Below are positions 1 to 7,341 of a stretch of DNA of 30,966 nucleotides, piece after piece. The stretch comes from Cyclobacteriaceae bacterium (GTDB taxonomy: Bacteria > Bacteroidota > Bacteroidia > Cytophagales > Cyclobacteriaceae). The stretch lies in assembly GCA_021648745.1 (NCBI GenBank), contig JAKISE010000032.1:1-30966 (forward strand), given 5' to 3'. Under the pieces are notes generated by a model. The model saw only the letters and a list, made by a program, of their open reading frames with translations, had not been told where the DNA came from and made no database searches. A program made the translations under genes and the position numbers. The first letter of the stretch is position 1. Each line of letters begins with the position of its first letter.

Positions 1-1614
1 ATGGTAGATGAGTTTCAGGATACCAATATATCTCAATACCTAATCACCAAAAACTTGAGTGCGGTTAACGAAAATATTTGTATTGTGGGCGATGATGCCC
101 AAAGCATTTATGCATTTAGAGGGGCTGATATTCAAAACATTCTAAATTTTGAGAGAGACTACCCTGCGTTAAAAGTAATTAAGCTCGAACAAAATTATAG
201 GTCAACCAAAAACATCGTAAATGCTGCCAATAGCATTATTGGCTATAATAAAGCACAACTTAAAAAAAATGTTTGGACCTCTAATGATGAAGGTAATAAA
301 ATAGAATTAATCAAAAGTGCTTCGGATAATGAAGAAGGTAAATTAGTAGCCACATCCATTTTTGAAGAAAAGGCGCACCACCAATTGCATAATCAAGACT
401 TTGCGATTTTGTACCGAACCAATAGCCAGTCGAGGGCTATGGAAGAAGCCCTAAGAAAGCTAAATATTAAGTACAAAATAATTGGAGGCCTCTCATTTTA
501 CCAGCGAAAGGAAATCAAGGACCTCTTGGCTTATATGCGCTTTACCATCAATCATAACGATGAAGAATCGCTAAAACGGATAATTAATTTACCAAAACGT
601 GGCATTGGTAGCACAACCGTTAACAAGCTGATTGTAGTAGCAAATGAACAAAACCTGTCAATTTGGGAAGTACTGCAACATGCCAACCAAATTGTGCCTG
701 GCAGAGCTGCTAATGCCATTGGCGATTTTGTGAATTTAATCAAACGCTTTAAAGTGGAGGTGGAAAAAACGGATGCTTATGAGGCAGCCAATGCCATTGC
801 CAAAGGGTCAGGCTTACTCAGAGACCTTTATGCAGATCGAACAGTTGAAGGATTGAGTCGGTATGAAAATGTACAAGAACTTCTGAATGCCGTCAAAGAA
901 TTTGTTGATAATGATGAAGAAGTAACCGGAGGGGAGGAACCAAAGGATAAGCAACTTGGTACTTTTTTACAGGAAATCACCTTACTCACTGGGCAGGATA
1001 GAGATGACGATGACGACAACGATAAGGTTACGTTAATGACTATACATATGGCCAAAGGGCTGGAGTTTAAAAATGTGTACATAGTAGGAATGGAAGAAGA
1101 CCTGTTTCCATCGCAAATGATGTTAAGCTCTAGAGCAGACTTGGAGGAGGAACGAAGGCTATTTTATGTAGCAATTACCAGAGCTGAAGAAAAGCTGTTT
1201 TTATGCTATGCACTTAGTAGGTATCGTTTTGGGAGACTAAAAAGTTGCGAACCAAGTAGATTTATTGAAGAAATTGATACCCGATTTATAAACGAGAGTA
1301 GTAAGTTCGGAGGGAGGTCAAATGAGCTAATTGCACCAGTTTCGAGCCAATATGCTAAAAACCTGATTCGAGGTGCTTCAAAGCCCAACCAAAAAGCGGC
1401 AGCACAACAAATTCAATATAAGCCTTCACCCAATTTTACCCCTAGCGATACGTCAAATTTAGAGGAGGGAATGAAGGTTGAACACCCAAAATTTGGATTT
1501 GGAAAAGTAATTGAGATAGATAATTCTGGCACAAGTCGAAAAGCCAAGGTGGAATTCGATAACTTTGGGGAGAAGACTTTATTACTTAGCTTTGCTAAAC
1601 TAAAAATACACTGA
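1..1614 (+). CDS. pcrA: ATP-dependent DNA helicase PcrA/UvrD, 3' part (5' end outside window)
   Basis: Superfamily 1A 3'-5' DNA helicase of nucleotide excision repair and replication-fork maintenance. The visible 537 residues start inside motif II (VDEFQDTN, residues 2-9), so the Walker A motif and roughly 200 N-terminal residues lie outside the window; the ATG at position 1 is an internal Met, not the start. Motif III (GDDAQSIYAFRGA, 30-42), motif IV (QNYRS, 64-68), motif V (TIHMAKGLEFKNVYIVG, about 347-363) and motif VI (EERRLFYVAITRAEEKLF, 383-400) follow in order. Residues about 490-535 (HPKFGFGKVIEID and a KAKVEFD strand) form the Tudor-like C-terminal domain that in PcrA binds RNA polymerase, after a low-complexity linker. 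An acidic run (DRDDDDDND, 333-341) precedes motif V. The DUF4290 gene begins 10 nt after the stop. PcrA versus UvrD cannot be fixed without the missing part, but the C-terminal domain favours PcrA-type. Confidence 0.95.
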   Translation: MVDEFQDTNISQYLITKNLSAVNENICIVGDDAQSIYAFRGADIQNILNFERDYPALKVIKLEQNYRSTKNIVNAANSIIGYNKAQLKKNVWTSNDEGNKIELIKSASDNEEGKLVATSIFEEKAHHQLHNQDFAILYRTNSQSRAMEEALRKLNIKYKIIGGLSFYQRKEIKDLLAYMRFTINHNDEESLKRIINLPKRGIGSTTVNKLIVVANEQNLSIWEVLQHANQIVPGRAANAIGDFVNLIKRFKVEVEKTDAYEAANAIAKGSGLLRDLYADRTVEGLSRYENVQELLNAVKEFVDNDEEVTGGEEPKDKQLGTFLQEITLLTGQDRDDDDDNDKVTLMTIHMAKGLEFKNVYIVGMEEDLFPSQMMLSSRADLEEERRLFYVAITRAEEKLFLCYALSRYRFGRLKSCEPSRFIEEIDTRFINESSKFGGRSNELIAPVSSQYAKNLIRGASKPNQKAAAQQIQYKPSPNFTPSDTSNLEEGMKVEHPKFGFGKVIEIDNSGTSRKAKVEFDNFGEKTLLLSFAKLKIH

Positions 1615-1624
1615 TACACACAAT

Positions 1625-2281
1625 ATGTTTGATTATAATACTGACCGAGAGCATTTAAATTTACGTGAGTTTGGGAGAAATGTTCAAAAAATTGCCGCAC
1701 ACTTGCTAACCATAGAAGACAAGGAGAAGAGGACACGTTACGCAACCGGTTTGGTTGAACTAATGAGACAGGTTGTTCCGAGTATAAAAGATACCCCAGA
1801 GGACACACAAAGACTTTGGGACGACTTGCATTTAATGACTGAGTTTAGGTTAGATGTTGATACTCCTTTTGATATGCCTGATGAGCATCTTGAGAATAAG
1901 CCCCAAAAAGTGGCATATAATATGCACAAAGTTAGGTTTAAGCATTATGGGCATAATCTTAAATTAATGGTACAGGAAGCTGTTAAGATGGAAGATGAAG
2001 CTCAAAAACATGATGCCATTATTCATATTGGTAAATTAATGAAGAGTTACCACATGACATGGAGTAAAGAAATTATTGATGATGAGGTACTCGTAAAAAA
2101 CATTGGTATAATGTCTGAAGGTGAGTTAAACATAGACATTAATAAGGTTAAAGAAGACAATTTATTCGAGCCTTTGTACAAAGAAAGAATAAGGCCAGCC
2201 AATACAGCAATTTCGAATAATCGCAATAAGAAAAATAACAGTAACGGGCATAAAAACCAAAATCGTAGAAGAAGAAACTAA
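1625..2281 (+). CDS. DUF4290 family protein
   Basis: A 218-residue soluble protein that I recognise as DUF4290, a family of unknown function largely confined to Bacteroidota and usually found beside murA. Nothing resembles a signal peptide or membrane segment. The body (about 1-185) is rich in charged, mostly helical sequence, with a conserved-looking start (FDYNTDREHLNLREFGRNVQ) and HYGHNLKLM near residue 109. The tail from about 190 is a hydrophilic Asn/Lys/Arg stretch ending in NRRRRN, the sort of tail that often contacts nucleic acid or acidic partners; that role is inference. Its stop overlaps the murA start (TAATG, one shared base), so the two are almost certainly translationally coupled. 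Function is unknown; the context suggests something linked to cell-wall precursor supply or the cell cycle. Confidence 0.85.
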   Translation: MFDYNTDREHLNLREFGRNVQKIAAHLLTIEDKEKRTRYATGLVELMRQVVPSIKDTPEDTQRLWDDLHLMTEFRLDVDTPFDMPDEHLENKPQKVAYNMHKVRFKHYGHNLKLMVQEAVKMEDEAQKHDAIIHIGKLMKSYHMTWSKEIIDDEVLVKNIGIMSEGELNIDINKVKEDNLFEPLYKERIRPANTAISNNRNKKNNSNGHKNQNRRRRN

Positions 2282-3588
2282 TGGCTGTATTTGAAATTGA
2301 GGGAGGCATAAAACTCTCAGGGACAATTGAAGCCCAAGGTGCCAAAAATGAAGCACTACAAATATTATGTGCGGTATTGCTTACCTCCCAAGAAGTAGTT
2401 ATCAACAAGGTTCCTGCTATAGTTGATGTGTTAAAGTTAATCGATTTACTCCGTGTAATGGGGGTAGAGGTAACACAACTAGGGGATGAATCTTATAAAT
2501 TTAAGGCCGAACATGTTAATGTTGATTTTCTAGAAACGGAAGAATATACCAGAATGGCCTCTGCCTTAAGAGGCTCAATTATGATATTAGGGCCTTTATT
2601 GGCTCGATTTGGCAAGGCTAAGATCCCTCAGCCAGGTGGAGATAAAATAGGACGAAGAAGACTAGACACGCATTTTATTGGTTTCCAAAATTTGGGAGCC
2701 AAATTTAGTTTTGATGCTGATAAAGGATATTATGCAATTGATGCTTCTAATTTAAAAGGAAGCTATATGTTGTTAGATGAGGCTTCTGTTACAGGAACTG
2801 CCAATATTATTATGGCTGCTGTTTTAGCCCAAGGTAAAACCACCATTTATAATGCAGCTTGCGAACCTTATATTCAGCAATTGTGTAAGATGTTGAATAG
2901 AATGGGAGCTGATATTACGGGTATAGGCTCTAACCTATTACATATAAATGGGGTTGACCAACTCAAAGGCACAGAGCACACTATGCTACCCGATATGATC
3001 GAAATTGGAAGTTTTATTGGAATGGCTGTAATGACACAGTCTAACATTACCATAAAGAATGTATCGGTAGAAAATCTAGGGCTAATTCCTACGATGTTTA
3101 GGCGTATGGGGGTTAAACTCGAAATTATAGGTGACGATATTATTGTGCCTGCTCAAGAACATTACGAGATAGAATCTTTTATCGATGGTTCTATCATGAA
3201 TATTGCAGATGCTCCTTGGCCAGGGCTAACACCCGATTTACTAAGTATAATTTTGGTAATGGCAACCCAAGCTAAAGGAACTGTGCTGATACACCAAAAA
3301 ATGTTTGAAAGCAGGTTGTTTTTTGTTGATAAGTTGATTGAGATGGGAGCAAAAATCATTCTTTGCGATCCTCATAGAGCTACTGTAATTGGGCTTGATC
3401 GGCAAATTGCCTTGCGTGGAATTACCATGACCTCTCCAGATATTAGAGCAGGAGTTTCTTTATTGATTGCTGCACTTTCTGCCAATGGTAAAAGCCGAAT
3501 TTTAAATGTAGAGCAAATAGATAGGGGGTATCAAAATATTGATACTCGACTAAATGCACTAGGTGCAAAGATTACACGGCTACCCTGA
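2281..3588 (+). CDS. murA: UDP-N-acetylglucosamine 1-carboxyvinyltransferase (MurA), fosfomycin-insensitive type
   Basis: Catalyses the first committed step of peptidoglycan synthesis: enolpyruvyl transfer from PEP to UDP-GlcNAc in the cytoplasm. It is 435 residues against about 419 in E. coli, with the usual EPSP-synthase-like two-domain inside-out barrel. Lys22-Asn23 sit in GAKNEAL as in E. coli. The mobile loop reads PQPGGDKIGRRRLDTH: the residue aligned to the fosfomycin-alkylated Cys115 is Asp121 (GAT at 2641-2643). The catalytic Asp region (DAPWPGLTPDL, about 312-322) and the C-terminal Arg region (DIRAGVSLLIAAL, about 393-405) are intact. Cys-to-Asp MurAs are active and naturally fosfomycin resistant in Mycobacterium and Chlamydia; resistance here is inferred by analogy. 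The start overlaps the DUF4290 stop by one base. No intact gene follows in the same orientation for about 970 bp. Confidence 0.95.
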   Translation: MAVFEIEGGIKLSGTIEAQGAKNEALQILCAVLLTSQEVVINKVPAIVDVLKLIDLLRVMGVEVTQLGDESYKFKAEHVNVDFLETEEYTRMASALRGSIMILGPLLARFGKAKIPQPGGDKIGRRRLDTHFIGFQNLGAKFSFDADKGYYAIDASNLKGSYMLLDEASVTGTANIIMAAVLAQGKTTIYNAACEPYIQQLCKMLNRMGADITGIGSNLLHINGVDQLKGTEHTMLPDMIEIGSFIGMAVMTQSNITIKNVSVENLGLIPTMFRRMGVKLEIIGDDIIVPAQEHYEIESFIDGSIMNIADAPWPGLTPDLLSIILVMATQAKGTVLIHQKMFESRLFFVDKLIEMGAKIILCDPHRATVIGLDRQIALRGITMTSPDIRAGVSLLIAALSANGKSRILNVEQIDRGYQNIDTRLNALGAKITRLP

Positions 3589-3665
3589 TGTACCAATCTT
3601 CCAATTATTCTAGGTGACGAACATTTTCGATTGCATTATATAATCTTGTATATAATTTTTTCAAT

Positions 3666-4351
3666 ATGAAAAAGGGAATAACAGCTAGTAAAATTATTCT
3701 ATTAATATCTATTTTATTTCTTCGTCAGCATACGCTCAACTAAAGGGGGAGCACTTTTAAAGAGGCTAAAATTTCTCATACAGCTAACCTACTCTACTTA
3801 TTTACGAATACTCCTGGGTTTACAGTTGAAACTATTGGAGGGGATTATGAAGGAATTAGCATCGATATAATGCTTTACTTTGAAAAATATGTGGAAACGA
3901 ATTATGGTATAAAAATTAATTCAACATATCAACGGGTTGAAGGAGATGATTTTGCCAAAATGATGAAGATAATTAAAGATGCGAGTGGAGGCATTTTTGG
4001 ATTAGGAAACATAACCATTACAGAAGAACGGAAGAAAGTATATGAGTTTAGTCCACCTATAATGAGTAATTTATCATTGCTCATAACGCATAGTTCTGCA
4101 CCATCTTTAACCAATATAGAAAATATTGGAGTTGTTTTTAAAGGTTAGAAAGTGGAAAACTAGTAAAAAAGCATATTGCTGGTTCCTCAAAAAGTGAAGA
4201 GCTTGGCATAATTATGCCAAGGAAAAATGATTGGTCTTATGTATTAACAGCATTTATAAATTCGGGATTCATAGGTAGTGTTGAGTATCAAAAAATTATA
4301 GAACAGCATCTGGGTGAAAAAGCCGCTAGTTTATTAAATTCAGTTGAATAG
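3666..4351 (+). pseudogene. Decayed substrate-binding-like protein (paralogue of the next gene)
   Basis: Remains of a secreted SBP_bac_3-type protein closely related to the intact gene at 4559-5422. It begins with ATG at 3666 and a Lys-rich hydrophobic leader, hits TAA after 25 codons, and keeps the usual signal-peptide end (AYAQL) only in a shifted frame. Coding resumes as FKEAKISHTANLLYLF and runs through GGIFGLGNITITEERKKVYE to VVFKG, where TAG ends the frame at 4146-4148. The C-terminus then reappears in another frame (KKHIAGSSKSEELGIIMP to the TAG at 4349-4351). By alignment with the paralogue, residues about 161-219 are missing, a net loss of 178 bp, which also explains the final frameshift. 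At least three lesions make it non-functional. The conserved segments are clearly diverged from the paralogue, so the duplication is not recent. Confidence 0.85.
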
Positions 4352-4512
4352 CTTAGTTCCTAATAAGGCATGGGCTAGGGTAGAGTAAAATTGGTTTGGC
4401 TCTATAATTAATTGCACAATCAGAGGTATTATGTTTTTCATTTATAAATTATAACTAATGTTGAGTTGCAATCTTTTAAATTAGTAATTGATACCAAAAC
4501 CTCTACTTAAAT

Positions 4513-4530
4513 ACTTATTACAAAATAAGT
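4513..4530. repeat. Short inverted repeat upstream of the intact substrate-binding-like gene
   Basis: ACTTATT and AATAAGT form a perfect 7-bp inverted repeat with a 4-nt spacer, ending 28 bp before the ATG at 4559. Its place suggests an operator or a leader hairpin, but it is AT-only apart from two G/C positions and could be chance. The rest of 4352-4558 shows no gene, tRNA or clear promoter. Confidence 0.25.
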
Positions 4531-4558
4531 TAAGCCTAACTTTTAAAAAATTAAATTT

Positions 4559-5422
4559 ATGAAAAGGAATGTTCTAGTGGTAGGATTAATTATGAATCTA
4601 TTGGTCTTTGTGGTCACAATTTCCAAAGCCCAACTAACAGGTGATTCGTTTGAAAAAGCAAAATCGTCTAAATTAGCCAATCTAACTTACACATTTTCCA
4701 AAACTCCCGGATTTATATACAGTACGGGTGGTAGTTCTTATGCAGGTATTTGTGTTGACATTATGAAAAAATTTGAGCAATATGTAAAGTCTCAATATGG
4801 TATTACAGTAAATGCAAAATACCAATTGGCTACTGACGATAATTTTACGCGTATGCTGGCATCGGTAAAATCTGCTAACGGAGGGGTATTCGGACTCGGG
4901 AATATAACCATTACTGATTCTCGTAAAAGGATGTACAACTTTAGCCCTTCTTTTATAAATAATATCTCTTTATTGGTTACTAGTAAGTCAGTTACTACGC
5001 TTACTAAAATGGAGGATATGGCTACTGTTTTTAATGGTATGACAGCCTACACGGTTAAAGGTTCTACCAATGAGATAGAGTTCTTCAGGTGGAAGAAAGC
5101 TTATTTTCCAGAGATGAAAATTGCGTATGTTGGGTCGTTTTCAGATGCTGTAAACAAGGTGGCCTCAGATTCAAAAGCATTTACAAATGTTGATTTTACC
5201 TATTACCTAGATGCTGTGAAAGCCAAAAGGTCTGTTAAAAGACATACGGCTGGTTCGTCAAGTAGTGAAGAATTTGGCATTATTATGCCTAAATCGAATG
5301 ATTGGTCTCCTATTTTAGCTGAATTTATGAACTCTGGGTTTATAGGTGGGGCGGAGTATAATACTATCATTAGAAAACATTTAGGTGAAAGCGCCATTAA
5401 GCTTTTAGAATCTGTAAAATAA
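4559..5422 (+). CDS. Secreted transporter substrate-binding-domain protein (SBP_bac_3-like)
   Basis: A 287-residue exported protein with a signal peptide (Lys/Arg start, hydrophobic 5-20, cleavage probably at SKA|Q, residue 24). The mature part resembles the type-II periplasmic binding fold of SBP_bac_3 proteins: GGVFGLGNITITDSRKRMYNFSP (about 108-130) matches the family segment in which a ligand-binding Thr/Arg pair follows GxITxTxxR, and EEFGIIMPKSNDWSPIL (about 237-253) matches the strand where many members read GIAVRKG. No permease or ATPase gene is nearby, so it may be a stand-alone ligand-binding protein or serve a distant transporter; the ligand is unknown. A decayed paralogue lies directly upstream. 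It is convergent with the histidine kinase gene, whose stop is 80 bp away. Confidence 0.75.
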   Translation: MKRNVLVVGLIMNLLVFVVTISKAQLTGDSFEKAKSSKLANLTYTFSKTPGFIYSTGGSSYAGICVDIMKKFEQYVKSQYGITVNAKYQLATDDNFTRMLASVKSANGGVFGLGNITITDSRKRMYNFSPSFINNISLLVTSKSVTTLTKMEDMATVFNGMTAYTVKGSTNEIEFFRWKKAYFPEMKIAYVGSFSDAVNKVASDSKAFTNVDFTYYLDAVKAKRSVKRHTAGSSSSEEFGIIMPKSNDWSPILAEFMNSGFIGGAEYNTIIRKHLGESAIKLLESVK

Positions 5423-5502
5423 TAAGTTTGTGAAAATGTTTGTCTTGATGTTGAGGCAAATAACCAACTTTGACTACCTGCTTAACCGAACTCAAGCTAA
5501 TT

Positions 5503-6738
5503 CTAAGACAATTTATGAGGTGCTTGGTTTCGGTTTAGCACAATTCTAAAGGTAGTTCCTTGGTCAGGACTAGATGATTTAACATAGACTTTACCTTGGT
5601 GGTAGTTTTCAATTATTCGCTTGGCTAATGCCAATCCAAGCCCCCAGCCTCTTTTTTTGGTTGTAAAACCAGGGCTAAAGACACGTTTTATTTTGGAGGG
5701 GTCTATTCCTTTTCCATTATCTGAAATGTCTATAAAAACACGCCAATCACTTCCTTCCATTATATTGATTTCAATTTTACCAACTCCACCCATGGCATCA
5801 ACCGCGTTTTTACAAATATTCTCGATCACCCATTCAAATAACGCAATATTTATTTGCGCATAGATATTTTCCTGCCTGCCTTTCACCGTCATTTCTACTT
5901 TACTCGAAATACGAGGACGTAAATAGGAAATAACTTTGTTTACTTCTAAAATAATTTCTTCTTCTTTAAGCTTGGGAACTGAACCAATGTTTGAAAATCG
6001 TTCCGTAATCAAGCTAAGTTTATGGATGTCTTTATCAAGTTCAGTTAAAATATCGTAGTTGGTGAAATCAGGGTCAGCTCTTAAATGCTCCATCCATGCC
6101 ATTAACGATGAAATAGGCGTGCCCAATTGATGGGCAGTTTCCTTAGCCATACCAACCCATACCCGGTTTTGTTCAGCAGTTCTAGAATAGTTAAATGCCC
6201 AATAAGCTATAAATCCAAAAATGGCAATAACCGAAAGTTGCACATAAGGGTAATAGGTGAGTTGAGTAAGTAAACTAGAGTTTTTATAGTACAGAAACTG
6301 AACGTAGTAAGGCTCCCCTGTCGCCTTATCAATAGGAGCAATTCTAATGGGTGGATAATCCTTTTTCATGGAGGCCACCATTTTCCGAAGTTTATTATTG
6401 ATGCGTGCCTTGGTCCAAGTAGAGTCAATTTCTATATTTATTGATCCATAGATACCACCCAGTGTATCCATAATTATCATAGGAATTGAATTATTTTGAT
6501 AGATAATTTCTTCGCTAATAAAATTTATGTTTTGAGAAATTGTAACATTTTCACTTACTGTATATTCAAGTGCCTTTGCGTATAGCCTAATAAAGCTTTT
6601 TTCTTTAATTTTTAATTTATTTACTAATACGTTGGTATAAAAAATCGAACCTCCACTAATCACCAAAGACACACCAAGTACTATCCACTTCAGGGTTGAT
6701 TTGTTTTCGTAAAGGTTAAAGCCGTCTTTTTTTGCCAT
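5503..6738 (-). CDS. Orphan membrane sensor histidine kinase
   Basis: A 411-residue sensor kinase. It has a first membrane helix at about 17-39, an extracytoplasmic sensor region of about 120 residues with no recognised domain (about 40-160), and a second helix at about 163-183. The kinase core follows directly, without a clear HAMP domain. The H-box is KETAHQLGTPISS with phospho-acceptor His203. The ATPase part has the N-box (VIENICKNAVDAM, 304-316), G1 (DISDNGKGID, 337-346), an F-box (FSPGFTTKK, 354-362) and G2 (GWGLGLALA, 364-372), all intact. It should autophosphorylate and pass phosphate to a response regulator, but none is encoded nearby, so the partner and signal are unknown. I chose the ATG at 6738 because a charged, Lys-rich N-terminus precedes the first helix by a normal distance. 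Confidence 0.9.
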   Translation of the reverse strand: MAKKDGFNLYENKSTLKWIVLGVSLVISGGSIFYTNVLVNKLKIKEKSFIRLYAKALEYTVSENVTISQNINFISEEIIYQNNSIPMIIMDTLGGIYGSINIEIDSTWTKARINNKLRKMVASMKKDYPPIRIAPIDKATGEPYYVQFLYYKNSSLLTQLTYYPYVQLSVIAIFGFIAYWAFNYSRTAEQNRVWVGMAKETAHQLGTPISSLMAWMEHLRADPDFTNYDILTELDKDIHKLSLITERFSNIGSVPKLKEEEIILEVNKVISYLRPRISSKVEMTVKGRQENIYAQINIALFEWVIENICKNAVDAMGGVGKIEINIMEGSDWRVFIDISDNGKGIDPSKIKRVFSPGFTTKKRGWGLGLALAKRIIENYHQGKVYVKSSSPDQGTTFRIVLNRNQAPHKLS

Positions 6739-6785
6739 TGTTTAACTTGCAGTAGCTCCAAGTTAGAAAATAATATAGTAACGTC

Positions 6786-6805
6786 ATTCCTGCAAAGGCA
6801 GGAAT
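6786..6805. repeat. Small perfect hairpin of a dispersed-repeat type
   Basis: ATTCCTGC and GCAGGAAT form a perfect 8-bp stem with a 4-nt AAAG loop, set in CGTCATTCC...GGAATCTG. From memory, near-identical GTCATTCC(C/T)GC...GC(G/A)GGAAT palindromes occur as dispersed intergenic repeats in many bacteria. It lies between the starts or ends of two genes on the minus strand and has no U-run, so it does not look like an ordinary terminator. I see no second copy in this window. Confidence 0.45.
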
Positions 6806-6863
6806 CTGTAAAACGATTATTTAAATAGAGTAAAAATTCTACTTTTTTTGATTAACCTTTAGA

Positions 6864-7238
6864 TTAGGACTGATATAATAAAGCTCGAATATTCTTAGCG
6901 TGGTTTACACATTTGGTTACATAACGTGGCTCTATACAATACTCTTCCATAGCACAATGAGTTCCCGAAACACAGTCCATGTTCTTAAGCTGAATATCTA
7001 CAAACCCTCCATTATAGTTTTTGCACTTATCATATAAGTGTACAAGATTATCTGAATCTGCAATTTCAACTTTGTTCTTAACAAGATACGCTTTTAGCAA
7101 CTTAAATATAGACAATTTAGCAGTCTGACAAGCCGCAAAAGAAACCATTTCTTTTTGCGGCTTTTGTAGCTCATTTTCAGCTCTTACTAAAAGTAAGTTG
7201 GCTTCGTTTATGAGTTTTTCCAGTTCTACATTGTTCAT
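6864..7238 (-). CDS. Small HEPN-like protein
   Basis: A 124-residue, probably all-helical cytoplasmic protein. The pattern resembles HEPN domains: a first helix pair (LEKLINEANLLLVRAENELQ, about 6-25), a second with FAACQTAKLSIFKLLKAYLV (34-53), then LVHLYDKCKN (65-74) and a last helix RYVTKCVNHAKNIRALL (105-121). HEPN proteins pair with nucleotidyltransferases or act as RNases, but the RNase signature R-x4-6-H is not clearly present; the closest is Arg105 to His113 with 7 residues between. No nucleotidyltransferase gene adjoins it. It has six Cys (37, 72, 89, 95, 101, 110), high for its size and enough for a metal site; that is inference. It lies 103 bp downstream of the oxidoreductase gene on the same strand and could be cotranscribed with it. 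Confidence 0.55.
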   Translation of the reverse strand: MNNVELEKLINEANLLLVRAENELQKPQKEMVSFAACQTAKLSIFKLLKAYLVKNKVEIADSDNLVHLYDKCKNYNGGFVDIQLKNMDCVSGTHCAMEEYCIEPRYVTKCVNHAKNIRALLYQS

Positions 7239-7341
7239 TTAAGCAATTATTAATTGTGTATGATAACCCATTTATACAAGTACTCCTTCAAAAACACAAA
7301 TACAGTCAGCGTTACCCGAAAAATTTCAAAAAAACTCGAAT

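Noticed and set aside
333..1030. Acid-rich repeated Asp codons in the helicase (about 1003-1023)
   Set aside because: A short low-complexity linker before motif V, not a repeat element.
1413..1808. 131-codon minus-strand frame across the helicase/DUF4290 junction
   Set aside because: Antisense to two well-supported genes; no recognisable protein.
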